A stretch of DNA of 39,529 nucleotides from Stentor coeruleus (taxonomy: Eukaryota; Ciliophora; Heterotrichea; Heterotrichida; Stentoridae): assembly GCA_001970955.1 (NCBI GenBank), contig MPUH01000699.1, forward strand, positions 1 to 39,529, given 5' to 3'. The position numbers and the translations under genes are program-made. Position 1 is the first letter of the stretch; each line of letters begins with the position of its first letter. The notes under the pieces are model-generated. The model saw nothing but the letters and a program-made list of their open reading frames with translations, made no database searches and had not been told where the DNA came from. Positions 28,813 through 37,905 of the stretch are shown here, piece by piece.

Positions 28813-29193
28813 TATAAGCAAAGCAAAATATTTCTTTGGTCCAGATTTTAATTTGGAATGAAAATATTTTAATTTATACAATGCATAAGAAAGCAAATTA
28901 TTCAGTGCTTTTATATTTATATAAAGTTTATATTCCACTAATAATCCTCTTAAATCATTCATAATTTTCATTTCTTTACCAGTCAATATTATAACTCCAG
29001 AACCAAAAAAAAATCCATAATTTTATTGTAAATTTACTACTTACAATCTATTTAACATTAAAAAAATTCAAATCTTCTTACAAATTCCAAAGCATTTACC
29101 AAAAATTCTTACTCTAATCAATAGTCCATACTTAAATTATTTCGCATCCTTGCTAAATTACTCAATATCAAAGAAGAAGATAAGTAATATATA

Positions 29194-30573
29194 ATGAATC
29201 GTAATATGGACCTAGTCGAAAATCTTAAACAGACTTTAGAGAAAACATATCAACTCGCTCTAGGTCTTGAGCAAGTAAGCAGCATGATATACCCAAGAAA
29301 AATCGGCGCACAAGGACGGAAAAGACTATTAAACATAAATCGTGAAATCAAAGTAATGACACAAATGCTAAGATCCAAGCCTTCAAGTTCATTAGAAAAA
29401 AGTCGCAAACTTAACTCAACAGCTTACAAACGTTCAGTTGCAAGTACAGATACATCTATAATAGTCTCAGACTCTCCTGGATATTTAATTAAAAAACGTC
29501 TTTCAACTTCAATAAAAGAAATAAACGAACGAGTCAAAATGAGCCGGGCAGGTAAAAGGACTATAGGCACTTATATATCTAAAGAAGCAGTCTCCCCACC
29601 TATAATTCGGAATATTTCAAGCCTCCAATCATCCTGGCAAGAAAGAGTAAAAACCCCAAAAACTGTGCAAATGGATTTTTCTGATGAAAAACCTCAGCCA
29701 TACGTACCTTTAACAAGCGCAAAAATTGAAGACCCAATTGTATTACCAACTTTTGAAGAGTTCCTTCAAGCTAAAGGTGTAGAATTCGTAGTGAGGAAAG
29801 GAAAAGACGAACTTTTTTACCGTATAGAAAAAGCTGCTGAAAAAATAGGTAAGCTTAAAGAGATCCTTGACCTCAAACTTGCGGCTTTAGAAGAAAAAAA
29901 ACGTAACCGGAAAGTTACACAAGTGAAAATCTATGCAAACTACCACAAGCCTGATTTTTCTCTTACAGAAACCAGGAAAAATGAAGAACTTAGAAAAGTC
30001 ATGAACCAATACTATGCAATGCCAACATTTTACGCTGCACAAAAAAAAATATCAAGTAGTGTTAATGTCAGCCCAGCATCAAAATCCTTAAGCCTATCAG
30101 CAGAAGCTGAAGGAGGACTAGAAGAGAGTCTTAGGGATTTTTATCGTAGCAAAGCTGTTGAAAACAGAAAACTCACTGATATTCTTGATAAAATCTCAAA
30201 AGATCGGCCTTATTCGATAAAAGAAAAAATCGCTCTTATACAAGATGATAAAGAAAAATATAAAAACAAGCATCATTCTATTGAAAAATTTAATGATTTT
30301 AGAGAAACTATTGAGCATAAAAAGCGTAAAAGACAACATAGGAATTTTTCTCAAGCTTTAGGGTATTTTGAAATATTAGATGATTTTAAACGAAGAAGGT
30401 ATGAACCTAGTAATCCTGAGTTACTTTTATTAGAATTATGGAGGAGGATTATAGAGACTGGATGGGTTTTGACGAAAACTGAAGTTGAGGAAATGTCTTC
30501 TATTTTGACTGAGGAAGAATTGTTATTGAAACCTGTTCAAGCTTTGTTAGATAAACTTATTTCAAATTGCTGA
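29194..30573 (+). CDS. Basic helical hypothetical protein
   Basis: A 459-residue Lys/Arg/Ser-rich protein, predicted mostly helical in its second half (ELFYRIEKAAEKIGKLKEIL, ESLRDFYRSKAVENRKLTDI). No family recognised. It begins at the first ATG after a strongly G-poor flank. The frame ends in TGA (30571-30573), but the same frame stays open for 98 more codons to a TAA at 30868-30870. No 15- or 16-nt GT..AG intron can remove the TGA without shifting frame. The protein may therefore be longer than annotated; see the next entry. Confidence 0.75.
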   Translation: MNRNMDLVENLKQTLEKTYQLALGLEQVSSMIYPRKIGAQGRKRLLNINREIKVMTQMLRSKPSSSLEKSRKLNSTAYKRSVASTDTSIIVSDSPGYLIKKRLSTSIKEINERVKMSRAGKRTIGTYISKEAVSPPIIRNISSLQSSWQERVKTPKTVQMDFSDEKPQPYVPLTSAKIEDPIVLPTFEEFLQAKGVEFVVRKGKDELFYRIEKAAEKIGKLKEILDLKLAALEEKKRNRKVTQVKIYANYHKPDFSLTETRKNEELRKVMNQYYAMPTFYAAQKKISSSVNVSPASKSLSLSAEAEGGLEESLRDFYRSKAVENRKLTDILDKISKDRPYSIKEKIALIQDDKEKYKNKHHSIEKFNDFRETIEHKKRKRQHRNFSQALGYFEILDDFKRRRYEPSNPELLLLELWRRIIETGWVLTKTEVEEMSSILTEEELLLKPVQALLDKLISNC

Positions 30574-30582
30574 AAGAATAAA

Positions 30583-30870
30583 ATGGATAATATAATATTA
30601 ATGGAAGAGCTTACGAATAGAAAAGCTGAGATTTTCAGAAGGGAACAGGAAAATATGAGAATATTATCGGCTACTTATGGATCAGCTTTACCCTTTCAGC
30701 TTCTTATGGAAAGAAATGTCTTATCCCAAAAGCCACACGGAATTCAAAATATCAATATTGGGCTTGATGTATCTTTAGGAAGAAATACTGAGCTTCCATT
30801 CCCACATTATCTTGACAATAGACCAACTTGCATTCTAGATATTAACAGAAATAATATTAGCTTAGTTTAA
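30583..30870 (+). CDS. In-frame continuation after TGA, or separate 95-residue ORF
   Basis: This ORF begins three codons after the TGA that ends the 459-residue gene, in the same frame. Its sequence (FRREQENMRILSATYGSALP, PFPHYLDNRPTCILDINRNN) has normal amino-acid use and better G+C than intergenic DNA, so it looks coding. The start has the AAGAATAAAATG context common to other genes here, yet only 9 nt separate it from the previous stop, leaving no room for an ordinary promoter or 3' UTR. Options are stop-codon readthrough, a point error that created TGA, or a very tightly packed second gene. Its TAA end overlaps the convergent CCT-motif gene by 9 nt. Confidence 0.6.
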   Translation: MDNIILMEELTNRKAEIFRREQENMRILSATYGSALPFQLLMERNVLSQKPHGIQNINIGLDVSLGRNTELPFPHYLDNRPTCILDINRNNISLV

Positions 30871-31413
30871 ATCACTACCAACAACCTTAGTTTTCTCGCT
30901 TAAAATTTCTTCTGCTTGCACTTTAGACACAAATCTCCCTTTAATACGTACTCTTTTATCTGCTACTTTTTTTCGGCACATGTAAGAAATCTTTTTCTTG
31001 AAGTTTCTTCGCTTTCTTTTTTCAAGGAACTTTTGAACTTTTATTTTTCTTTCTTCTAAGGTTATAGATCCTATTTTACTTTGTGGAGAAAGGGTATTAG
31101 GAAGCTGTGTTAGTGTTTGCTTTGATACTTGGGGAAAATCAGGTTGAGGAGGTGCATGAAAGTCGAAAGGGAATTGAAACCAAGGTTTGAATTCTTCAGG
31201 CATATTTTGCATTGCTTGGTCAAAAAATTGAAACAATTGTGTATGGTCAGGTGCCTCGAGATCATTTAGTTTTGGGACTCCTAGAAAGTCTTTTGGTAGC
31301 ATGTCCATGTTAAATTGGTCAAATGTGGGTAGGAAAAACCCAGGCATTTCTTGTTGCATCAGTCCTTGATCATAACCTTCAAGACTTTCCTGAAAATAAT
31401 TGGTACCAAACAT
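30862..31413 (-). CDS. CCT-motif (CONSTANS/CO-like/TOC1-type) protein
   Basis: A 183-residue protein. The N-terminal two thirds is acidic and rich in Phe, Met, Gln and Pro, like an activation region. At 121-163 sits a CCT motif: RKIKVQKFLEKRKRRNFKKK followed by ISYMCRKKVADKRVRIKGRFV. The K.RF..KRK.R.F.KKI.Y..RK..AD.R.R.KGRFV pattern is that of plant CCT proteins, where the motif gives nuclear import and DNA binding with NF-Y-type partners. A transcription-regulator role is inferred. The start is the only upstream ATG and the stop is TAA. It converges with, and overlaps by 9 nt, the ORF at 30583-30870. Confidence 0.88.
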   Translation of the reverse strand: MFGTNYFQESLEGYDQGLMQQEMPGFFLPTFDQFNMDMLPKDFLGVPKLNDLEAPDHTQLFQFFDQAMQNMPEEFKPWFQFPFDFHAPPQPDFPQVSKQTLTQLPNTLSPQSKIGSITLEERKIKVQKFLEKRKRRNFKKKISYMCRKKVADKRVRIKGRFVSKVQAEEILSEKTKVVGSDLN

Positions 31414-32813
31414 TTTGTATGTAATTATTATTCGTGGCTATGATTTAACTCTCATAAAAGATGTTGGATGTAAAGGTAAGATTATTTTCCACTTAGCATT
31501 AGAAATTACGGAAGTGCATAGGTTTAAATTATATAATGTTTATTCTAAGACTATCTTTTTTTCTTGTTTTTTCTATTAAGATCCCTCTCATTTTATTGGA
31601 TTGGATGTTGTACCCTGAAATTCTTTAGAAAAAATCCTCTGATTTTTTCCTAATAAATTGATTATTCCTTTAACTCATACAGGTCTGATCTAGTTTATCA
31701 GACAACTTTATTATCTTAAAGCCTAGTTTTAAAATCTTCATACCATATTTCAAGGTCTTTTTAGCAGTTTGAATCTCAGATCCCTTAATTTATAGGTTTC
31801 TGATAGGTATGATATTTATATTTACAATCATTTAAGTAAGAAATAAGTTCTTTTGTTTAAGTGATTTATGTTTATATCATAAGAGATGCTTTTTCAGCTA
31901 AGATTTTTTGAAATCTTTAGTAATTCTTATTGGATATTAGGTTTAGCAAGGATTTTTAAGTTAAATTGGTGATAGGGTTTTTTCATGTCTGCTTAGGGAT
32001 GGCTGATAGGAAAGAGTTTTATGGCTAAAATACTTTATGATGAAGGATTTTTGAACTTGCATTCTATGGCTTGGGAGGATTTCCCATTATCCAGCCATAT
32101 TCAAAGTAAAATTTCACTTTAAATGCCCCCTTATTATTCTCCTGTTTAGATAATTTTAGATAATAAATGCTTATAGTTGATTTAAATTGATTAGATTTTT
32201 GTGTTATAAGATAAAAAAGTACTGTTTTTTTTTTGAAGTGCGTTTAATATAATCATTTCAGGTTTATGGTAATTATTTCTTTATATTACTTTAAAATACA
32301 TATAAAACTTATAATATTTTTTTATTACTTTGCAAGTAATAAGACTATAATGAGTATTAATAATTATAAGTTATTAAGTTTTTTTTTAGATTGAAAATTT
32401 GTATTAAATAGCTAAAGCTATTTTTCTGATATATAATGATGTTATTTTTTTGGTACTGATTTCTATTGAAATTTAGTTACAGTAAGTAATTAGTTTTATA
32501 AGTGAACTATAATGGTAAAGAGTACTGTTAATTTGCTTGAAATAATGTAAAATAAAAGCGTTATGATATTTGAATAATTTTCCTCATTGATCTCTGCCAA
32601 CTAAATTCTACTTAAAAAAGTAATCCTAATACCTGAAATAGCATAACCTTATCTTATAAACTAAATTTCATATTTTCAACCAAAAATTTTTATCCCAAAA
32701 AAAAATTCAATAAATTTATAAACCATATAACTTAATAAAATCTATTCCAGTCTACGTCACAAAAAGCTTCAAATTCACCCAAAACATAAACTCTTTTCCT
32801 ATTTCACAAATAA
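31414..32813. other. 1.4-kb divergent intergenic region
   Basis: The part from about 31900 to 32090 is G-rich on the plus strand (flank of the minus-strand gene), and from 32580 on it is G-poor (32641-32700: 12 C, 1 G) upstream of the kinase. G+C is higher at 31560-32110 than in other spacers, and GTCTGAT(7 nt)ATCAGAC at about 31683-31703 forms a perfect 7-bp stem. No ORF is open there. It may contain a non-coding RNA or old decayed sequence; nothing firm. Confidence 0.5.
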
Positions 32814-34307
32814 ATGGGAGCTATTTGCACAAAGAATTCAATCGAAGCGCCAAAGCAAACCATCAAAAAGCCTCAAAGCATAGAAGACTTAACCTATAAC
32901 CCAGGGGTCTTCGTCCTACAAAACCAGCAAAGTTTTCATGATGTATACAACATAGATAGTCATGTTATAGGTAAAGGTCTATACGGAGAAGTTCGTATTG
33001 GAACACATAAGCGGCTTAATGACAGACGGGCAGTAAAAATAATAAAAAAAGATAACGAAACTCAAGAAAGCATAGATATGGACTGGATTTTACGAGAAGT
33101 TGAGATTTTTAAAAGCATTGATCATCCTTGTGTATTAAGACTTTATGAGTTCTTTGATTCTTTTGACAAATATTATTTAGTTATGGAGTATTTTGAAGGT
33201 GGGGATTTATATTCAAAAATAAGCGAATTACAAAGATTAGAAGAAAGTCAAGTATCTGCTGTAATGAAACAAATTTTTGCTGGAGTTCAACATTTACATA
33301 GTAAAGGGATAATCCATAGAGATTTAAAACCTGAGAATATCCTCCTTGAGACTAAAAAACAAGGGGATTTAAGTTTGAAAATTATTGACTTTGATACTGC
33401 TGTATTTATATCATTAGATTCACAAATCAAAGGTATGATGGGATCGTTGTATTATATGGCTCCTGAAGTCTTTGATGGGTTTTATACTGAAAAATGCGAC
33501 CTTTGGAGCTGTGGGGTTATTATGTATGCGTTACTGTCAGGAAATCCTCCTTTTTCAGGATTGTCATCGTATCAAATTGTATCAAGAATTCGTAAGGGTG
33601 TGTATAAAATGGATTCAAAAATATGGAATAATGTATCTGCTGAAGCTAAAACACTTATTAGTAAATTGCTAGAAAAAGATCCTAAAAAAAGAATTTCTGC
33701 TGCTGAAGCTTTTAAGGATCCTTGGGTGTCTAATTGTATTGAAACTAGGGATGATCAAGAAATTGAAAGGTCATTAAATAGGTTAAGGCAATTTAATAGG
33801 ACAACAAAGCTTAAGGAAGCTATACAAACTTTTATACTTACACAAGTTATGATGTCCCAAGAACTGATAAAATTAGAAAAGTCATTTAAAGCTATAGATT
33901 CAGATGGCGATGGAGTTATATCAAAAAGCGAACTCTTAATGCATTTTAAAAAGACTATGGCTGAAATCGAAGCTGTAGAAGAAACCGAGAAAATCTTTAA
34001 CATAAGGCAAGGAAGTAAAAAAGACTGTATTGAGTATATTGAGTTTTTAAGGGCAGCAGTAGAAAGTAAAACTTGGCTTTCTAGAGAAAATTTGCAAAGG
34101 GCTTTTATTATTTTTGATCAGGATGCTAATGGAGTAATATCAAAAGAAGAGATTGTGAACATGCTTTCAGGAGGACTAGAGATTGACGAGACAATCAAAC
34201 AACAGTTTTTAGAAGAACTGTTTAGTGAGAATGATCATGAAATGAATATGCAGGATTTCCAAGAATTGCTTATAGAAAAGCTTAGCTCACGTAAGTGCAT
34301 AAACTAA
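32814..34307 (+). CDS. Calcium-dependent protein kinase-like (CDPK) with DFD motif
   Basis: A 497-residue Ser/Thr kinase fused to EF hands. MGAICTK fits N-myristoylation at Gly2 with nearby Cys5. Kinase domain about 50-305: glycine loop from G53, Lys75 (RRAVK), HRDLKPEN with D170, activation segment GSLYYMAPEVF. The DFG motif is IDFD (D192-F193-D194): the metal-binding Asp is kept, Gly is replaced by Asp. A junction region (about 310-345) leads to EF hands. EF1 at 362-373 (DSDGDGVISKSE) and EF3 at 435-446 (DQDANGVISKEE) are canonical; EF2 (near 397-408) and EF4 (near 470-482) lack proper ligands. Likely a Ca-responsive kinase at membranes. No intron; TAA. Confidence 0.92.
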   Translation: MGAICTKNSIEAPKQTIKKPQSIEDLTYNPGVFVLQNQQSFHDVYNIDSHVIGKGLYGEVRIGTHKRLNDRRAVKIIKKDNETQESIDMDWILREVEIFKSIDHPCVLRLYEFFDSFDKYYLVMEYFEGGDLYSKISELQRLEESQVSAVMKQIFAGVQHLHSKGIIHRDLKPENILLETKKQGDLSLKIIDFDTAVFISLDSQIKGMMGSLYYMAPEVFDGFYTEKCDLWSCGVIMYALLSGNPPFSGLSSYQIVSRIRKGVYKMDSKIWNNVSAEAKTLISKLLEKDPKKRISAAEAFKDPWVSNCIETRDDQEIERSLNRLRQFNRTTKLKEAIQTFILTQVMMSQELIKLEKSFKAIDSDGDGVISKSELLMHFKKTMAEIEAVEETEKIFNIRQGSKKDCIEYIEFLRAAVESKTWLSRENLQRAFIIFDQDANGVISKEEIVNMLSGGLEIDETIKQQFLEELFSENDHEMNMQDFQELLIEKLSSRKCIN

Positions 34308-34381
34308 TATGGGCTTATATATTTTTATTATGAAATCATCATGTAAAATCAAAACTTAAAAAATCCAAAATCATTTTATTT

Positions 34382-35413
34382 TTAATATCTTTTAGATCGA
34401 TTTGGTGAATATCCAGTCTTAGGTCTGTGCTTTTTACCAGGCGAGCTTCCTTCTTTAATATTTTTCTGTGTAACACTAAAGCTCCTAGTCTGTAAACTAT
34501 TTTTTACCGAAGCTTTTTTCGGTTTCTTGACATCTTTCCAGCTTTCTTCAAGTGAAGCTGTAAGCTTCATCAATTCATCTCCATTAATCTTTGATACTTT
34601 TTCAACCTGTTTTGGTATCGACCCAATAAGCTCTTCAACTTTTTTCATAGTTTTTTTTTTCGGTTTATAAATAGGAACTCTAAATTCTTGAACTCCACCT
34701 TTAAGACATGATCTTATAATAACTGTTTCATTTTCTATAGGGTTTTTAGCTCCTGGATGCATAATATCAATAAGTTTTTCTTTATCATCTTCACCATTAT
34801 CAGCCCAATTGACTACAAATGATTTTTCTTTATCATTAGGATCTGTTTCTTCAACAATTGGGCCAAGTTGAGCATTCATATAAGTATTTCTTATAAGAAG
34901 CTCTTCTTCAGTTAACCCTTGAGTTTCAGTCCAATCACTTGTTGTAATATAGCCTTTTTTGTTGTATTTTTTTTCTAAAAAAGCTAACTGACTGAGAAAA
35001 TTAGGCCGAACTTCCATGTCAGGCCTTCGGAAATTCAAAAACTCTAGGGTTTTGAAGAGATTCCATCGGTATTTTCGCATCATATAACTTGATACTACAC
35101 ATATACATCGGCATTGACCTCTAACTGAATGTACTAATACGCTTTCACCTATTGATAAGGTGCTTTCGATAAAGTCATAGATTTTGTTAAACAATTGACC
35201 TTTTTTATCGACAATTATTTGGCTTTCGTTGTCTTGCCAATATAGTGGGAAATACTTTACACCTATAGCTTCCCAATGATTAGCAACTTGTTTAGATGCG
35301 CAGTTTATAATGTGTGTCACTTTATTAGCAACAACAAACTCTAGATCTTGTGCTGAGAACTCATCTCCTATAAACAGTCCGTCTTTAACTTTCAAAGCTC
35401 CAATAAATTCCAT
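34382..35413 (-). CDS. Dual-specificity phosphatase-like protein with catalytic Cys replaced by Ser
   Basis: A 343-residue protein. The N-terminal DSP fold (about 8-150) is clear: DGLFIGDEFSAQDLEFV, THIINCAS, FPLYWQDNE, the P-loop and NFRRPDMEVRPNFLSQL. The signature HCxxGxxR reads H95-S96-V97-R98-G99-Q100-C101-R102, so the nucleophile is Ser and hydrolysis is not expected. The fold and the P-loop Arg are kept, as in STYX-type pseudophosphatases that bind phospho-proteins. The C-terminal half is Lys-rich and has no recognised domain. I recall HSVRGQ-type P-loops in protist relatives, so the substitution may be a family trait. TAA stop; convergent with the kinase, 74 nt apart. Confidence 0.88.
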   Translation of the reverse strand: MEFIGALKVKDGLFIGDEFSAQDLEFVVANKVTHIINCASKQVANHWEAIGVKYFPLYWQDNESQIIVDKKGQLFNKIYDFIESTLSIGESVLVHSVRGQCRCICVVSSYMMRKYRWNLFKTLEFLNFRRPDMEVRPNFLSQLAFLEKKYNKKGYITTSDWTETQGLTEEELLIRNTYMNAQLGPIVEETDPNDKEKSFVVNWADNGEDDKEKLIDIMHPGAKNPIENETVIIRSCLKGGVQEFRVPIYKPKKKTMKKVEELIGSIPKQVEKVSKINGDELMKLTASLEESWKDVKKPKKASVKNSLQTRSFSVTQKNIKEGSSPGKKHRPKTGYSPNRSKRY

Positions 35414-35735
35414 ATTATGAGTATTTTTTTTGTGAGATTCTTTTCAACAAGCATGCTTAAATCATGTTTTTATCTCTCAAATATCTTATCAAATATAGAA
35501 AAATCATATTTACATAATATTATTAAAAACCTATAAGTATCTTAAATCACATCCCTTAAAGATTTTTTCATATAACCGCTAAATTGTAATTCTTGTTTTT
35601 ATATATAAAACATCTCACAAAACTCATCAAAAAATCTAAAATAAAATCTCCCACATAAAAACCCTTTAATAACTCTTGAATTATAATATTTTTTACTTTA
35701 TACTTCAATATTTTTATGCAAAATTATATTAAAAG
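35414..35735. other. Intergenic, no gene seen
   Basis: Spacer between two minus-strand genes, G-poor on the plus strand, fitting the 3' flank of the coiled-coil gene. No other feature was found. Confidence 0.5.
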
Positions 35736-37580
35736 TTATTCTTTAACTATAGTGTATTTTTTTGTAGGATATAATAAACCTTTATCTTTATATCTGATCA
35801 TCATAGCTCGTTTTAAATGTTCGCATTCTGAACCACATTTTTTTGTATGCAGTAAAAGTATTTGATAAATTTCTTTTCTTGCTTGTTTACTTAATACTAG
35901 GTATTCTGCTTTAGTTATGTTTAATTTTTTCATGATTTCTCTATATTTTGTTGATTTATTAGATTTGAGTTTGTTATGGATTATATGATTTAATGAATGA
36001 TTTTGTTGTTTTTCGGCTAGTTGAGGGTAGGGGCTATCAGAATTGTTTATTGAGAAAGATAAATCAATTTCAGAGTTTAATGCGTTTATTGTTATATCAT
36101 TAGAATATTTGGATAAAATCAACCCATCTGGAGTTTTGTGACCGTGTTTTTCTTCACGTTCTTGGCTGGATTTTGAATTGGAAAAATATTGTCGGTGAAC
36201 TTTGGCATTTTTTATATTCCCTGAATGGTTTATGTTTGGACTTGTAGAATGGACTTCTCTGTTGTTATTGTTTATATCTTTGATATGAGGTTTTATTTTT
36301 ATGCTTGAGTTCATCTTTGGGTGAGCTTTCCATTCGTTTTTGTGCATTCTTATATCATCATAAGTAGATTTTCTTTCGAAATTCTCTTGCTCTGATGAAA
36401 ATTGTTCAACTTTCTTCTTGAGTTCATCAAGATTTTCATTTATTTCTTTGATTTTCTCATCCTTTTTATTTAATATTATAAAAGACTCTCTGAGTTTATC
36501 TCTAGTCTTTTCTAATTCAATATTATTGTTTTCATTTTTAGCCATAGCTTGCTTAAGTTCTTTAATTTCCTCAATTTTTTCTGCGAGTTTCTTTGCTTTT
36601 TCTTCACATTCTCTACAGTTATTCTTAGCGATTTCCTGCATTGTCAATTTATTTTCAAATATTTCTTTTTTCTGGGCATTAAATTCTTTTTCAATTTTCT
36701 CAAGTTTATGGATTTTTTCAGTTAGCTTTGTTATCTCTTTATCTCGATCTCTCACTAATATTTTTAAATAATCCCATGATGAGAAATCTTTTACTGTAAG
36801 TTCAGTTTGAACTACTCTTGTCATTTGCAAACTTCCTAGTTTGTTTTTGCTTATGGAAGTAGACAAATCATTTGAAATTTGAAGAGATTTTTGAGTTGTT
36901 ACTTTTGGGGCTTCAAATAATTGTTTTGGGAGATTAGATATGTCGCTTATATTAGGAATATCAATTGGTTTTAAACTTGATAAGAGTTTTTGTAAAGAGT
37001 TTATTACTTTCCTATGATTCATGTTATTTACACGTAAAATCAGACTATTTAGGATGTCGATGTAGTTGTCTAGATCCATATCTTGAGATCCAATATCGAA
37101 AATTTCATCAGATTGAACAGCTACATCATTTTTATCAGTTGTCATAGGTACACATTCAGGAGAATTCTTTCTGACTTTTTTATTCAATGCCCTTTGATAA
37201 GATGTCCATCCACGATTTAAACATTTGCATATTCTTGAATCAACTTGTCCTATGCTATAGATTATTCCATCTAAAAACCTTGCATATAATTTAAGTTCTT
37301 TTTGTTTTTGTTTTTTGTCTGGGAAATCTTTGGTTGAAAAATTATTTTGGCCGATTTCAAAGTAGTCCAACTCCTCTTCAAGCCTTGAAATTTCTTTATA
37401 TAATGCTGTGTTTGATATCTTTTTGGGTGTAGAAATGATTTTAGGATTTGGCTGATCTAAAAAACTATCGTTGGTTTGAATAGGAATAATTCGATATTTT
37501 GCTGAAGCAGAGGATTTAACAATTTGAGGGTTAGTCAATTTTGGTGACGGAGAAGAGTTTAGTCTAGGGAAATTTTCCAT
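35736..37580 (-). CDS. Coiled-coil hypothetical protein
   Basis: A 614-residue protein. It has a disordered Ser/Pro-rich N-terminus (PRLNSSPSPKLTNPQIVK), a helical region near 55-215, and a long heptad-rich coiled coil at about 270-403 (KEITKLTEKIHKLEKIEKEF, EKIEEIKELKQAMAK). An Asn/Ser-rich linker follows. The C-terminus is basic and helical (KLNITKAEYLVLSKQARKEI) with two nearby Cys in KKCGSECEH. Such architecture is common in ciliate basal-body and cortical proteins, but I recognise no family. Next to TTLL9 on the same strand. TAA stop; no intron needed. Confidence 0.72.
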   Translation of the reverse strand: MENFPRLNSSPSPKLTNPQIVKSSASAKYRIIPIQTNDSFLDQPNPKIISTPKKISNTALYKEISRLEEELDYFEIGQNNFSTKDFPDKKQKQKELKLYARFLDGIIYSIGQVDSRICKCLNRGWTSYQRALNKKVRKNSPECVPMTTDKNDVAVQSDEIFDIGSQDMDLDNYIDILNSLILRVNNMNHRKVINSLQKLLSSLKPIDIPNISDISNLPKQLFEAPKVTTQKSLQISNDLSTSISKNKLGSLQMTRVVQTELTVKDFSSWDYLKILVRDRDKEITKLTEKIHKLEKIEKEFNAQKKEIFENKLTMQEIAKNNCRECEEKAKKLAEKIEEIKELKQAMAKNENNNIELEKTRDKLRESFIILNKKDEKIKEINENLDELKKKVEQFSSEQENFERKSTYDDIRMHKNEWKAHPKMNSSIKIKPHIKDINNNNREVHSTSPNINHSGNIKNAKVHRQYFSNSKSSQEREEKHGHKTPDGLILSKYSNDITINALNSEIDLSFSINNSDSPYPQLAEKQQNHSLNHIIHNKLKSNKSTKYREIMKKLNITKAEYLVLSKQARKEIYQILLLHTKKCGSECEHLKRAMMIRYKDKGLLYPTKKYTIVKE

Positions 37581-37905
37581 TATCTTATCTATAAATATAT
37601 TGCATCACTGAAAGCATAAAATACCAAAAAGACCTACTCAAAATCCTAAAAGTATCAATAATTTATTACAAACCCATAGCACTTTTCATAACACCCCACT
37701 ATCCAAACAGCCTAAACCTATATTTCTATCAAACCTATATTATCATGAATTTTATTTCCTAACATCTATTTTAAACAAATCCTTCATCACAAAAAAATTC
37801 AAAAAGCATTTAAACCAACTCATACATCACCACAAATTACTTCTTACCAATAATTTCAAAAATGCAACTTCCTATTTTTTTCATGATAAATTATCCATAT
37901 CTATT
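37581..37905. other. Intergenic, strongly G-poor
   Basis: The plus strand at 37681-37740 has 19 C and 1 G. It is the 3' flank of TTLL9 and the 5' flank of the coiled-coil gene; the 3'-flank skew dominates. No gene was seen. Confidence 0.55.

Larger units (their letters stand above)
25546..29193. other. 3.6-kb AT-rich gene-free region
   Basis: This is the longest stretch without a gene. All six frames are dense with stops, and I found no box A/B pairs of a tRNA, no snRNA or SRP signature, and no ORF resembling a protein. It holds a 65-bp tandem repeat (26057-26186) and short AAAGATATT-armed inverted repeats (26433-26510, 27680-27745, 28736-28812). The last 250 nt are G-poor (29041-29100: 12 C, 1 G), the 5' flank of the next gene. 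An unannotated ncRNA cannot be excluded. Confidence 0.6.

Noticed and set aside
25546..29193. tRNA, snRNA, CRISPR or transposase in the gene-free region
   Set aside because: No cloverleaf or box A/B pair, no U-snRNA or SRP signature, no regular spacer array and no transposase-like ORF was found. Only short inverted and tandem repeats are supportable.
30571..30573. TGA as Trp (Blepharisma-type code) for the whole window
   Set aside because: Dozens of Trp codons in long intact ORFs are all TGG, and the gene ending at 8256 stops at a TGA with no coding sequence after it. The standard code fits better, so the 30571 TGA needs a local explanation.
30536..30580. A 15- or 16-nt intron removing the TGA at 30571
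   Set aside because: No GT lies at the right distance before an AG that covers the TGA. The 16-nt GTTCAAGCTTTGTTAG just upstream would shift the frame into an early stop.
30574..30582. Bacterial-style operon of closely spaced genes
   Set aside because: Introns, CCT8, RBBP6-like, TTLL and DHHC genes show a eukaryotic nuclear genome; close spacing does not imply co-transcription.
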